From: Mermis nigrescens | Taxonomy: Eukaryota > Nematoda > Enoplea > Mermithida > Mermithidae | DNA length: 64,000 nt | Reading direction: 5' to 3' | NCBI GenBank assembly: GCA_036768485.1 | Contig: JAVLUZ010000154.1 | Location: 6,306,512 to 6,370,511 of the forward strand | Shown: one piece after another, positions 1 to 12,328 of the stretch | How the letters are laid out: each line of letters begins with the position of its first letter | Numbering within the stretch: the stretch's first letter is position 1 | Notes under the pieces: model-generated | The model's input: only the letters and a program-made list of their open reading frames with translations | Told to the model about the DNA's origin: nothing | The model's database searches: none | Made by a program: the position numbers and the translations under genes

Positions 1-467
1 AACATTTTAAAAACCTCATAACCGGAGTTAGTATCGGACATAGGAAGGTTGAAAACTCGACCAAAAAGTGCTTTTTCACCCCCAGATTTTCGCACTCTTT
101 ACACTGCCGTTCGATAAATAATGCGAATTTCAAAAAACAAAAAAAGTGTCATCTGTAGAATTCATCCCTCTATTATCCTATTCTGTTCAATCCTTCGAGT
201 CATCAATACCCAGTTGTCCACATGCCGCAGTAAAAAGGTCCCAAAATTTGTCCTATGTTATAACGTTACACAAAAACTTTACACCTTCTTAACAGTCAAA
301 TTTAGAGTTTCAAGAAAAACAACAAAACACGGGCAGCGAATTTTTTTATTATCTTTCTTTTTAAAAAAACCGCACCTTCCAGAAGTGTCCCGTTATAGCT
401 GTAGGGGTGGTGCCCAGGTGTTGGGGGGTACCCAAGTATATTATAGTACGCGCTAACGCGCTACCTA

Positions 468-587
<120 letters not shown>

Positions 588-783
588 CTTTTTTGAAGTC
601 ATTAACATAGCTATACAGCTTTTTTGGATTAAAAATGGCAAGTCATGATACTCTTTATGTCTCCGGCGATCAGGTCGTTAAAGAGCATTCCTAAATAAAC
701 TCAATCGGTTCTTTATTGTTCAAATTTCATGGCGAGAAGTGTAACAGGGGGATTTGATTGATTGATTGTTTGATTGATCGATT

Positions 784-820
784 GGATGGATGGATGGATG
801 GATGGATTGATGGATGGATC
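784..820. repeat. (GGAT)n microsatellite
   Basis: About nine imperfect GGAT tetramers, preceded by a GATT-rich lead-in. Confidence 0.85.
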
Positions 821-1711
821 CCCATCCAAACTTGGTTGTTCCCCTATTCCCCGAAACTAGAAAATTTTCGCTTCCACGATTTTTGGGAATAATTGTATTT
901 TTTGGCCGTTTTTGGCCAAAATTTGGAAGTTATTTACTCTCCCCCTAAAAATGGCCGGAGACCCACATCCAGACTTTCGAGCGGTTGCGTGTATGGTTTC
1001 CAACCCGCCGTAAATTTTTCCATTTTCAAAAAATGGTAGGCATAGTGTTTAAGGTGTTTTTCGCAATCTTTTGGTTCCGAAGTCTCAAATTTTCGACACT
1101 TGATGACACGAATGTATACCTGTTTTTGACTATATTTCGTTCGATTTTCTCAAATTTTTTCATATTGATACAGAAAATTTATATTTTTATGTTGGAAAGA
1201 ATGAGAATCGTCACAAACGCCTAAAAAAATGGTATTTTGACGAAATTCATAGTCTTAGCCAAACAAGGCGCTAAAGGGAAAATTTTTTGATTTTGGCTTC
1301 CCCCAAATCCCATGCTGTGAATACGTGGTAGTGGCTCAACATTTTGCGAGGAAATAGTCGGTCATTTTTAGGGGGGCATATATACATGTACGGCATTTGA
1401 ATTTGGGAGGGGGAGGGATCAGGCCCAAAATTTTTAAAAAGTGCCTTTTGGACTAGAAAAACTGTGCACACGTCAAAAAACGCTGTTTTTGTCGTTTCGG
1501 ATAATGCCCGCTCGTTCTAGAACATAAAAACATAAAAAATTTCGAAATCATTCTTAAAAATCGAGTGAATTGAACAAAATATAATCAAAAAATGTGTATA
1601 ATGCGCTTAAAAGGGCACACTTTTTTACAATTTCTCAAAAACAATCGACAATTCTGGGTGGGCGTGTCGCGTCGCGACCATTTTGCTCGCTAAACCCCTC
1701 TGCCCAAGAAC

Positions 1712-2283
<572 letters not shown>

Positions 2284-2579
2284 CCAAGAACACGTATGGG
2301 GGAGGGGTAAATGACCAATTTCAGTCAACAACGACAAAAAACATTTGATAGTGGCCTAAAAACGAATTTTGGAAAGTCGGGAGGGGCTGTTTGACAACTT
2401 AAGAATAGAGGACTAAATAAATTTTAACTTCCAATGAAAAATGGTAAAAGGGCACCTAGAAAAGTAAATTTTAGCTGAAAATCGGGACGGCGGGAAAAAA
2501 ATCTCCGTCTCTCAAAGGGTAGAGGAAGAGGAACAATGATTCCATCATCTTCATGTTACACGAAAGTTTCTGACTTAGC

Positions 2580-3045
2580 GGGATGAGTGAGTGGGAATGA
2601 CCGACTTTGGGACATGCAACGGCTCGAAATTCGGGCGGGGGTCTCCGGCCATTTTTATGGGGCTGGGCGTGGATGACTTTCATTCTTGGGCTAAAAATTG
2701 CTGAAAATGGCCAAAAGCCATAAGTTTTTGCTCAGATCAGGGGGAGGGACATACATGTAACAGCTCGAAATTGGGGGGGGGCAGTGAATGACCTCCAATT
2801 TTCGGCCTAACAGCCGCTAAAAGGGCCCAAAATCGCAAGTTTTTCCGAAAATCGGAAGGGGTTAGATAATCTCCGATTTTCGGCCAAAATTGCCAAAAAA
2901 CGCTTAAAAAGGGCCAAAAAAATAGATTTTCTCCAAAATCGGGGGAGGGGGGGTGTCAAAAATTTTCTGGCTTGGGTGGGGTGGCGGAGGGACGTCCGAC
3001 GTTGGGTGGGGCATCCCCACTCCCTTCTTACGTACATGTATGTTT
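2580..3045. repeat. Dispersed G-run repeat, degenerate copies
   Basis: Several reiterated pieces of a repeat with words such as CAGCTCGAAATT, GGGGGAGGG and GGCCAAAA. Similar stretches occur at 4660-4900, 8880-9170, 12830-13040 and 35170-35410. I could not define ends or a target duplication. Confidence 0.55.
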
Positions 3046-3144
3046 TTTAGGACCATTTTTGTACGTGTACAAAGGGACCTTTGTACAAAAAAAACTTTGC
3101 AGACGATAAAGAATTATTTTCTTACCCTTTAATTTTTATATTAG

Positions 3145-3248
3145 CGCGCCGTCAACGAACTTAGCAGTTATCAGCCGAAAATTTTCGAATTGGATGATCA
3201 AATAGGCGTCAGTTTCGCTGGCTTAATGACCGACGCTCGCCTTTTAAT
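3145..3248 (+). CDS. PSMA1: PSMA1 exon 'a' (first visible)
   Basis: It follows the acceptor TTTTTATATTAG, starts in phase 0 with RAVNELSSYQPKIFELDD and runs to DARLL plus two bases before the donor GTAATG. It matches the PSMA1 segment from KRAQSEL to TADARLLC. The preceding exon should end with a complete codon. Confidence 0.9.
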
Positions 3249-6200
3249 GTAATGCGAATTCATTAAGTGTAAACTCCTTTAAACGAAACTTTAAAAAATT
3301 ACATACTTTAAAGAAACTTTAAGACACTATGAATTCGGTAAACGGATCGCACTGTTTTCTTATATAGCTAGCTGATTTTGCTCATTGGCTGTCTCGAATA
3401 GTGTGAAAATATTTAGTGGTTTATTTGAAAAAATTTGAAAATTTAAAAAATCCATTTTCGAAAATTCGTCTATTAGTTATTTATTAGAAGCCGTATTTTT
3501 CGTAGCAAAAACTCCTAAAAATGGATTTATAATCAGAGATGTGCCGGGGCCGCCATTTCTGCCGGGGCTGCCATTCCTGGTCGGGCCTAGCCGGGGCCTA
3601 AAGTTATGCATTAAAACATGTCATTGAGATACCGAGTCGTGCGAATATGGCGCACTACTTAATGAACAATCGTCTGATTTTCTAAATATCTATTCTACTG
3701 TTTCTATATCCATATTTTGAATGTATTTTACTCTACAATTGAGTGCTTCTAATCCTTAAAACACGACTCATCCGGTTTGTCATAGGTAAGCGCGCAATGG
3801 AACATTTGGTATTCCGATGGCACGTGAAACTGCCGTGGCATGTGCTTTTTAGTTGAGCCTTGAACCTACATAGTGTACATAGGTTGCGCAGTTTTGATTG
3901 TTTTGTTTGCTTCACCTTTATTATTCTGCTGATTGCTTAATGAATTGTTGCACGATTGCTCTGACCGTTTCAAAAAACTAATCTTAGCCCATTCACACCT
4001 TCTCAACTGGGAGCACATCACCTGCATCATCGCAATTGATAAGTCGTTTCGTGAAACTATAAAAAACTTTCTTTGAGGTCCGTTTTCTCTTTTTTCACAA
4101 CACTTATCTGTTAAGTCGCTGACTTTTGATTCCCAATATCTCTCATCCACCAGTCAGCCTTTAATCAGAGAGGATATATTACTGAAATTAATTTCGAAAT
4201 CAGATCATATTTAAAATATTTTTCGAGAAAAAATAATCAGCAAGAACTTTTCAACGAAGTTCGAATACTTTTACTTTGTCACAATCCGTTCCTAATTTAT
4301 AATTCGAATTCGATCTATCTGACGTACTTATGTGTCACTGGATTTCTATGTACGAGTATGCATTACCTTAAAAATAACACAGATAGCTTAATCTTCATGC
4401 TGTTTAGGAATAATTGTTCATCTGCTAGCTTGGAAATTGCTAATGCTGGGAAACGAATAAAGGTTTTTCTGCTTTCCGACTGATAAAACTTCTCTTTTCG
4501 CAGTTATTGCATACATTTTAATTATTTTTTGCAGGCCCCGGCGCCGGGGCCCAAGCCGTGGCCTGGCACATCTCTACTTTAAAGTTTACAAATATATGTA
4601 CGAGTCAATATCGCTAAATAGCTTGACAGAACTGAAATCGACTATTTTTGGAGACGTCTTGACTCTGTTCCGCCCATACATGTTACGGCTCTAAATTTTG
4701 AGGGGGGTTCCCTGACTATCTTTATGGGGGAGGGTAAATTCCCTCTAATTTTTGATCAAAACCGGCCAAAAAACGCATAAGAACGGCCAAAAATCGTAAA
4801 TTTTTCCAAAATCGGGGGGCAGGTCGGAAACTTTTCTGACTTTGGAGGATCGGGGGACGACCGACTTTGGGTGGGGAAGATCCCATCTGTTACGTACTTG
4901 TCTGGTTCTGCTACAGTCAAAATTAGACGTCCTTCAATCCAAAATGTTTGATGGAAAATCGTTCTTTTTTAACTTATTTGTTTATAAAAGCCCGAACTTT
5001 CGAATTTAAAAGTATTTTTTGAATTTTCAAGCTGGAAGCAGTGAAAAAATGCGCTTTGTCGATTTTTTTATTCTTTGGCTAATGGTTAAATATTAGGTGT
5101 TTATTGTTTCGAACGATTTTGAGCTTTTTAGATTTATATGGCTTAAAAAAGGAGGCTTATGGATGTATTAAACAATTTGAATGATATTTCAGCTAATTTA
5201 TATTCCTAGAAATACATAATAAGAGGCTTTGTTTCTGATAAACTATAAATATAAATTAAAAATATGTATTAGATAAATCAAATTAATAAAAAATACAAAT
5301 AAATGAATAAGTAAAATACTAAATAATAATAATACTAGAATGAAAATAGATTTAAAAATTTCATAAAGAATTTTTTCGATTGCTATTATACTTGCCCAGT
5401 TTCAAAGTTTTCGGTTGGTTATCCATAAATAAGTCGAATATCGTTCCCATTTTTTGCTGAGTCATGCACAGACATGCACAACATGGAAATCCTGGGGGTG
5501 GAAGTTCTGAAGTGCCTTTTTTGGGCACAAAAATGTTAGGTCCGATTCAAAAACGTCGTTTTTTGGCGTTTCTGACGATGCTGTATCTTTTTAAAGCATA
5601 AAAACTAGAGCTGCACGCGTACCCGAGAATCCGGGTACCCGGGTAGAAAATAATTTTACTACCTCGGTAAATTCGAATCCCCTAATATAAAATGGAAAAT
5701 TAGCACTGCAGTTATGCAATATGTGCTAAGAATTGAATTAGAAACTAGAGCTGTGCCGGGGCCAGGCCCCGGCCCCGGCCCCGGCCCCGGGCCGGGCTGC
5801 ATGGCCCCGGCACCGGGGCCGGGGCCAATGTTAGAGTTGATTATAATGTAGAAAATTGATAATGTTTTGGGCAGATTTACCTTCAAACTCAATTTCAAGC
5901 AAACCACAGATCTTGCTAATTCAAATCTTTATTTCACTGATGTCAGGATTGGTGAAAATTTCTAGTTAATAATCAAAATTGACATATTTTAGATTGCAAT
6001 TCATATAGACGAGCATTTCCAGCTTGCTTGGTAGCAGACAGCTACGTCTATCAGAACAAATAGAATGATAAGCCTAAAAAAGTGCAAAGTAAAGCACATT
6101 GAGAAACGCATCCAAGTCAGAGGAGTTAAATCCATACATGGGCAGCTCAAAAATTCTAGGGGGTCCAAAATTTTTCAAAGTCAAAAAGTGCCTGATAATA

Positions 6201-9200
6201 TATGGTAGAGCGAAAAAAACACCGTTTTCTCGCGTTTCTCAATGAGAGCTATCCATTAGCATCAAAAAACCGCAGAAAAACAGAAAAAAATTCTGAAAAT
6301 CAATTTCTGGGGGGTCTAGCGAATTCTTTTTGGGGGGGGAGAAAGTGAATTCTGGGGGTTTGATCCCCCGATGCCCATGTTCTGTTATATCTTGTAATCC
6401 CAACAAATATTAACGCTTGACGTGCATATCTACAAGCAAGAATATATGCATAGGTACATATAAGGGGTAGGGCAGGGTCGTACTATAAGCATAGTAAAGC
6501 ACGCTATTATTGGCCCCGGCCAGGCCCGGCCCCGGCCCCGGCACCGGGGCCTAGGGTCCCGGCCCCGGCCCCGGCAAAAAAGGCGGCCCCGGCACAGCTC
6601 TATTAGAAACCTAGAAACATTGCTTCTAAAGTGCGACTGAATCGCAATGTAAATGTGATTTGATGCCATAATCAACCGTAAAATGTTAAATAAGCGAGTC
6701 TGTTGATATTTCCTATCATCACAATATATCGCGCTTACGGTCTAGGCATATTCCATTATTCAGCTCTTTAGTTACATTATTTTATTTGTGCCTTCTTATT
6801 CTTCATTGTAAACAAATTTAAACAAGGAATTATCTGTCAGCGACGCTTTTATATAATTCATTCATTTCTGTGACCATTATATATATATTTAAACTGCAAC
6901 TTTTATTCACATCGTGCGCGCAACTGTTTTAGTTAGACCTGGTTCAAAGCCTATCGATGTTCCAAATGCAGTCAGTCATAGGCGTAGCCAGGGGGGCATT
7001 GGAGGTACCTGCCCCCCGAAATTTTTCAGAAATATTAATGATTTTTTTGTTGCAATAATGTATGTCCAGAAAACTAAGTTCAAAAAGGCAAAAACTTCAA
7101 AATGTTCCGCGCCGAGTCATTATTATTTATTGAGATCCAACAAATTTAAGAGCTTGAATCAGCTAAAATAATCCAGCACTCCACATCACATTAGTAATTT
7201 AATGCACTATTTGTTCGTTGAATGAAACTGCGCATGCTTGTTGAGCATAATAGTATAAGTGCGAAAATTATTGTGAACCAGTTTGTCCATTCTCTGCTTT
7301 GTTTGTCTTTTGTGTACCACTTCGTCTATTCTTTGCTTTGTTGTCTTTCTTTACGAGGTGACATAATCCTATTTTAAATGGAAGGAATGGCCAAATTTTC
7401 TTATGTTTTTGCGCATTTCTTGTACTATGAACTGCATTTTGTTAATTAGAAGGCCACAAATGGGCCTGAAAACGGTAAGAACAACATTTTCCTGGATACA
7501 TCTTTCTATATCTTATTGGCAGCGAGAGGTCGAAAAGCGCATTTCAGATCAGTTTGTGCAATGTAGGAGTTCATCAATTTTAAGTGTTTTTGGGTTTGCT
7601 TCCGAACCGAGATTTGGCCGATTTTGCGAAAATTTACCTTACTATTTAACATTAGAATATTTTTTTACAAAATTTTCCGGGACTCTGCCCCGGATCCCGC
7701 TCGCCACCTCAGATGCTCCGCAGCCATAAAATCTCGTTGTAAATGTGCAACGAGATTTTAGGGAGAACAAGCCAAGTAAAAGGGTTAGGAATTTCTAAAA
7801 ATTTCTGGTGTTTCGCGCCGGCATTAATTTGTCTGTTTTGTTTGATTTAAGCGGCATAAATTGAGTTTAACGTGCAAAAACGGCAAATTTTTCGGCGCAT
7901 AGCGCCTCCAGTTACTCTTCTTTCTTTTTTGTAAAGCTCCAGCATTGCGTCTAAAAGCCTGAATCACTCAAAATATCTTCAGTCAAAGTTAGTAATTCGC
8001 AGTTTTCTTGTTAGAAGCTTGAATTGTCAAAACTGTTTTGTACAAATTTGGTAATTTTCTGCTCTATCAGATTATCAGTATTCACAGAGCTTTAAACTGT
8101 TAAGGGTGGGAAAAATGACTAAACTTCTTGGCACTTTGCGCCACTTATGAATTCCGAAATGTTTGTTAATAGAAAGGCCGTAAATTCTACATGAAAACGT
8201 TTATGCCCCCCGAACCAAAATTCTGACTACGTCTCTGCAGTCAGCTCCAGATAGACTTGGACTTGTTTTTGAATAAATTTTCATTTCCGGTTGATTTCAA
8301 AATTGCTTTTCGTCAATGTGTTTTCCTGCTTCAAATGTTTTAATGACGCTATGAAGATACAAAACCTGCTTCACAATTTTTTGCTTTGAATTATGAAAAT
8401 GACTCAAACTTAATTAAATGCATACGAATTCTTCAGATTAAAGCCTTATTTCTATTTAATCTTGCATTAATTTTTCAATAATTTTACTGCTTAAATATCA
8501 ACTTTGCCCTAGACCTCACTGTCAACCGTAAATAAATGATGTCCACTGCATTCTCTTTTACCTAAGGTCCTACCCGGGGATACCCGGGTACTGAATTACC
8601 CGGGTACCCGGGTAACGAAATAGCCGGGTACCCGGGTAGTAAAATTTGCAAAGTGTGCAGCTCTAATAAAAACATGGAAAAATTTTGAAAAAATTCTAAA
8701 AAGTCGAATAAATTGAACAAAATATAGTCAAAACATGAGTATATGGCGCGAAGCGCCGCAAATTCGACACTTTTGAGCAAATGGATAGCTAAAAACGCTC
8801 AACAAAGTACCTTTCCTACGACATTGTCAGGAAATTTTCGGAAACTTCCGAAAAATAGCGAATTCTGGTTGGGGGGGTTGAAAAAAATATCCGGGGTGAA
8901 AATTTTTCTGGGGTGGGGCATACATGTAACCGTTCGAAACTGGGGGATCCCGGCCATTTTTAATGAGGGGGTTAAATGACCTACTTTTTCGGCCAAAAAA
9001 CGCCTAAAAACGGCCATTTTTCCAAAAAGCAGGTTCAATTTTTTCTAAAAATCGGGGAGAGTCAAAAATTTTCTGGCTTTGGGGGGATGGGGGGACGTCT
9101 GACTTTGGGTTGGGGGATCCCCTCCTGTTACACGTATGAGTAGGGGTGGACCCCTGGGTGGGTGAAATTCCCAAACCCCTAGGATCATGCATGGTCATGC

Positions 9201-12200
9201 ATGACAAAAAATGGCCAAAAATAGCCGAACGCCTAAATTTTTATGGTCTCTTTATCTAAACGTCGATAATTCCTTATAAAACGAGTCGTTGTATTTCAGA
9301 CGATTCTTGCAATCGGAAGCTCTGGATCATCGTTGGTTGCACAATGAAGTTATACCGATGAATATGTTGAATACTCTGCTGTCGACGAGTAATTAATTAA
9401 TTTTTATACAATTATTAATTATGTATTTTAATTAATGAATATATATATAATTATAATTATTTTATTCCGTCTCAAAATATTCTGAATTGCAGAACTGCAA
9501 GTTAACACGCAACGTTACGGTAGGCGACCTTTCGGAGTCGGTATGCTTATTGCGGGATACGACGTAAGCTTTTGATGTTTTTCCATTTTATTTAAAATTG
9601 GTAAATTAAAAAATTAATTTAAAAATTAATAAATTAATTGAATTAATTTAAAAAGTAAAAATCAATTGGTTTTGCTGTAATATCGTCGTGGCCGCATACT
9701 TTTTCTAACGTTGCAGAATGTTTTTGCCAAAATTGTCAGAAGATGGGTGATATTTCTCGAAATTCAGGGGTCTGCTTATTTTAAGGGTTCGCTGAAAGGC
9801 CTAAAACTTAATTTAAACGTGCATCTATACGCTTCTAAATATTTTATTTTATTTTTGGAATTTCTTGCAACTTTTCCAGAATTTTGTAAATTTCCCATAA
9901 ATCTTTAAAAATGTTTCTGTTGTTGATTTCCTTTGTTTTTCGTTTTTAATCTTCTTTGTTTCTCGAAAAGTCCTTTTTTTCGGCTTACAATGTTAATTGA
10001 TTGAACTGATAAATCTAGCAAAAAATAGGAGATTCCTTACCTAACTTCAGTCGCCCTCGTCCCCCAAATTCGGAGATTCTTCACCCTTTCTCCCATTTTG
10101 GGCAAAAACTAGTATTTTTAGTAGTTTTAGACCAATTTTATGTGTTTTTATTTAATTTTTCGTCAAAAAGATCAATTATTTCTACTAAAAAAGGCCGGCT
10201 ACCCTTCTCTCACAATTTTGAACCGTTTGTATGACTATTATTTAATTCCTCATTATCTACTGAATTATTTACCTTGACTAAATTTAATAAATAATCAAAT
10301 TTTTTTCAAATAATCGAATTATGATTTTCAATTTTTAAATTATCGAAATTGCCTTATTATTTTTCTCAATGACCAGTCGAATGGAACTTATTTACTGCAA
10401 AGTTGTCCCGACGCCAATATTCACAATTGCAAAGCGATGGCCATTGGAGCCAGAGGGCAAAGCGCTCGAACTTACATCGAGCAGAAGTTGGATACGTTGC
10501 CTGGCTGTGAGCCAACTCAATTAGTCCTTTTTTTTAAGTCGCTCAATATGCCAATTAATTGCATATTTGCGTAAAATTCGAATTTTTTGGTAATTTTGCG
10601 ATAGTGCGAATGAAATAATGGTTTACGCAACCGATCAATACAGTAGCTTTCACTCTGCTGCAACCAGCATTTTTTCTTATATTCAAATTAATTATACTGT
10701 AGTTTGACGTGGGTTTTTTGGCTCTGCTTATTCAGCCGTATATATTCAGCACGTAATTTTTCGCTTGAAAATTCTTCGAGGGAGTTATAGTTGAATCTTG
10801 TGTAATATGCGACTATAGAATAAATCCGCAGTGTACGGTCACATTTGCTCTGCTTTTTCCTATGGGATTAATATGCAGTTAATTTATAAATAATTTTAGA
10901 CGAAGACAAAGCCCAGCTAAGAGTACTACTCGTGAAAGTTTTAATAAGTGTCTTTGAGCATGAAAAGTTGAACGGAAAGATGAGAATCGGATTGTTTCAT
11001 TGAACTGATTTTCCTCCTTTCATTCTGGCAAGGACTTGCCTTTTTAACATTTTCAGATGCTTTTTTGCCATTTGCAGTCAAGAACTGAATGTCATTTTAC
11101 TAATGGGTAGGGAGATCCCCCACCCCCTCTTACATGTATATATGCTTTTGGCCAAAAGCATACTGTATCCACAATGTTCAACTGAAGCAAAGCAAGGATT
11201 TAGTACCGTCCAACTTACTAGGACGGTTCAAGCTCATAGGTGGGCAGCACCGAAATCCTGGGTGGTGTAAGATTTTTCAGAGGTCAAAAATGGCCCTAAA
11301 AATGGTGGTATGTCGAAAAACACAATTTTTCAACGTTCATCAAAAAATTGCGAACAAAAAAATTTCAAAAATTGAATTCTAGGGGGTATTTTGTTTTCTC
11401 GGATGGGTGCATACCCCCAAACCCCCCACCCCACGTTCAGGTGTGGTTAAGCTGCCTTCCTGCGACAAGGGACCTTGCACAAGACAGTCCTCCTCTATTG
11501 ACACCTCTTCTTTGTTTGCATTTTTTGTCTTACAGAGTAAAATCTGAAAATGTAGTAAATGGTGTAAAGTTAGGTGTAAAGTGTAAAGTGGTGTAAAGTA
11601 GTGTAACGCGTAAAGTGGTGTGAAGTTTAAAGTATTGTAAGATATAAAGTGTTGTGAAGTCGTGTAAATTGTAAAGTGGTATAAAGTAGTGTAAAGTTGT
11701 CTCTGACGCTCTCAGCCCATGTTGTGTGTGTGTGTGTGTCTTTGTTAAAGACCTCCTCTCCTTCGGGGTCCCCTCTCATCCTAAGCTTTTCGTAAAAAGT
11801 GTAAAGTACAGTGTAACGTAGCTTCATTAAGTCTCCCTTTTTCCATTGTTCATCAAAGGTATACTGTGTTGTTGTGTAAGGGACCCCTCTCCTGGGACCC
11901 CCTCTCATCTTTTGCTTATGTGTATGCTATGCTTATCTATGTCCTATCTTATAGTATGTTTATCCTTAACCATTGCCTGACTGTATAGCAGCTGTAGCGC
12001 CCTCTTTGATAAAAAGCTCTGGATGCAGATCATTGTATCAGTGCCTATCTTATAAGGTGTGCGATGTTATTGCATTGTAACTTGAAAAGAGCTCAGGGTG
12101 CAGATATTACGTCATTACCAATCTTATAACGTGTGCTATGTTATTGCGTTGCGGGCTGGGGAAGCAGACTATACTACTTGTGCTTATTATGCCTACAGTA

Positions 12201-12294
12201 TACTTTTTATTCAGGCGATGAGTCTAAGCTAGTAAATCATGCCTTGATGGCCCTAAAAGGAACGTTGCCAAACGACATGACTTTGAATGAAAGG
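3145..12294 (+). CDS. PSMA1: Proteasome subunit alpha type-1 (alpha-6), partial gene, five exons
   Basis: This is a structural alpha subunit of the 20S proteasome core, the chamber that degrades ubiquitin-tagged proteins in cytosol and nucleus. Five exons (3145-3248, 9300-9388, 9493-9563, 10377-10506, 12215-12294) join in frame across four GT/AG introns of about 6051, 104, 813 and 1708 bp. The joined peptide carries family hallmarks in order: IGVSFAGLMTDARLL, QRYGRRPFGVG then LIAGYD, SCPDAN, AMAIGARGQSARTYIE, and NHALMALKGTLP. These align without gaps to PSMA1 rather than to other alpha subunits; RTY(L/I)E and the LVxHxLxALxxTLP helix are diagnostic. The N-terminal 50-60 residues, with the gate-forming segment, are not upstream in this window. 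The C-terminal 60-odd residues after TLNER were not found either; their exon may be far downstream, in a gap, or lost. The reading frame is intact, so the gene is probably functional despite the transposon load in its introns. Confidence 0.92.
3534..4576. mobile_element. hAT-like element with GGGGCC-rich ends, no clear target duplication
   Basis: The left end AGAGATGTGCCGGGGCC and the right end GGCCTGGCACATCTCTA are inverted copies of each other and resemble the TAGAGCTGTGCCGGGG ends of 5746-6602. The flanking octamers (TTTATAAT and CTTTAAAG) do not match, so the boundaries are less certain than for its relatives. A 94-codon frame on the - strand (3866-4150, starting MDERYWESKVSD) has Cys and Lys/Arg clusters, but I recognise no transposase motif in it. 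It could be captured host sequence or chance. Confidence 0.65.
5746..6602 (-). mobile_element. hAT-like element with (GGGGCC)n ends, copy 1
   Basis: The 857-bp element starts TAGAGCTGTGCCGGGGCC, ends GGCCCCGGCACAGCTCTA and is flanked by a perfect 8-bp TTAGAAAC (5738-5745 and 6603-6610). Each end carries a run of GGCCCC/GGGGCC hexamers. The interior includes a relative of the CATACxTGGGC repeat (about 6138-6390). The 22451-23296 copy lies in the opposite orientation. No transposase is visible; the Pro-Gly and Arg-Gly frames across the ends are artefacts of the hexamers. Confidence 0.92.
6976..8236. mobile_element. Non-autonomous DNA element, 1261 bp, nested
   Basis: GCAGTCAG flanks it perfectly on both sides (6968-6975 and 8237-8244). 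The ends are weak inverted repeats (TAGGCGTAGCCAG against GAGACGTAGTCAG), each followed by a G or C run. The 8-bp duplication suggests hAT. The interior holds short open frames, the longest 108 codons (7403-7729), without motifs I recognise. It interrupts the body of the 5606-8665 element. Confidence 0.75.
8666..9299. repeat. Intron segment with G-run dispersed repeat
   Basis: It contains a perfect GGCGCGAAGCGCC mini-hairpin at 8745-8757 and a degenerate copy of the G-run repeat at 8870-9170. I see no exon until the acceptor at 9297-9299. Confidence 0.55.
9300..9388 (+). CDS. PSMA1: PSMA1 exon 'b'
   Basis: The acceptor is GTATTTCAG. One base completes a split Ile codon, followed by RFLQSEALDHRWLHNEVIP and MNMLNTLLST, then one base before the donor GTAATT. 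It matches the PSMA1 segment FMRQECLDSRFVFDRPLP..LVSLIGS. The phases fit both neighbours. Confidence 0.9.
9493..9563 (+). CDS. PSMA1: PSMA1 exon 'c'
   Basis: It follows the acceptor TGAATTGCAG and encodes KLQVNTQRYGRRPFGVG then MLIAGYD, ending in phase 0 at the donor GTAAGC. QRYGRRP(Y/F)GVG..IAGYD is one of the most conserved strings of the alpha-6 subunit. Confidence 0.95.
9564..10376 (+). other. PSMA1 intron
   Basis: AT-rich, with no transposon end, repeat or open frame that I can support. Confidence 0.7.
10377..10506 (+). CDS. PSMA1: PSMA1 exon 'd'
   Basis: It follows the acceptor TCTCAATGACCAG and encodes SNGTYLLQSCPDANIHN, then CKAMAIGARGQSARTYIEQK, then LDTLPG and one base before the donor GTGAGC. 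Reading on past that donor gives residues that leave the family pattern. Joining to 12215 restores it, which fixes the splice site. Confidence 0.93.
11236..11445 (-). mobile_element. Non-autonomous element, CATACxTGGGC family
   Basis: It starts CATAGGTGGGCAGC and ends TTCAGGTGTGG, with imperfect flanking octamers (TTCAAGCT and GTTAAGCT). It is a diverged member of the 260-bp family whose best copies are 46673-46935 and 38227-38490. It lies in a PSMA1 intron. Confidence 0.7.
11540..11710. repeat. Degenerate TGTAAAG-type tandem repeat
   Basis: Reiterated GTGTAAAGT and related heptamers with variable spacing, in a PSMA1 intron. Nearby, at 11755-11780 and 11880-11910, two CCCCTCTC-rich words recur. 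Confidence 0.75.
12215..12294 (+). CDS. PSMA1: PSMA1 exon 'e' (last one found)
   Basis: The acceptor is CTTTTTATTCAG. Two bases complete a Cys codon, followed by DESKLVNHALMALKGTLPND and MTLNER, ending in phase 0 before GTACGA. It matches ..LNELVKHGLRALRETLP... The expected NVSIGIVGKD segment should follow in another exon, which I did not find. Confidence 0.88.
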
Positions 12295-12328
12295 GTACGA
12301 ATTAGAGATGCACGTCGGGGGTTAGTTG

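Larger units (their letters stand above)
5606..8665. mobile_element. hAT-like element, 3060 bp, hosting two nested elements
   Basis: The ends TAGAGCTGCACGCG and its inverse TGTGCAGCTCTA are bounded by a perfect 8-bp duplication ATAAAAAC (5598-5605 and 8666-8673). Just inside both ends are clustered CCCGGGTACCCGGGTA palindromes. Two later insertions, 5746-6602 and 6976-8236, each with its own duplication, account for about 2.1 kb, leaving roughly 0.9 kb of original body. I see no transposase. It lies in the long PSMA1 intron. Confidence 0.88.

Noticed and set aside
3866..4150. Transposase fragment in the 3534-4576 element
   Set aside because: I found no hAT catalytic or zinc-finger (BED) motif in the 94-codon frame, so I make no functional call.
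5659..5907. Pro-Gly repeat proteins at 5659-5907, 6430-6675 and 22330-22668
   Set aside because: They are translations of GGGGCC hexamers in transposon ends.
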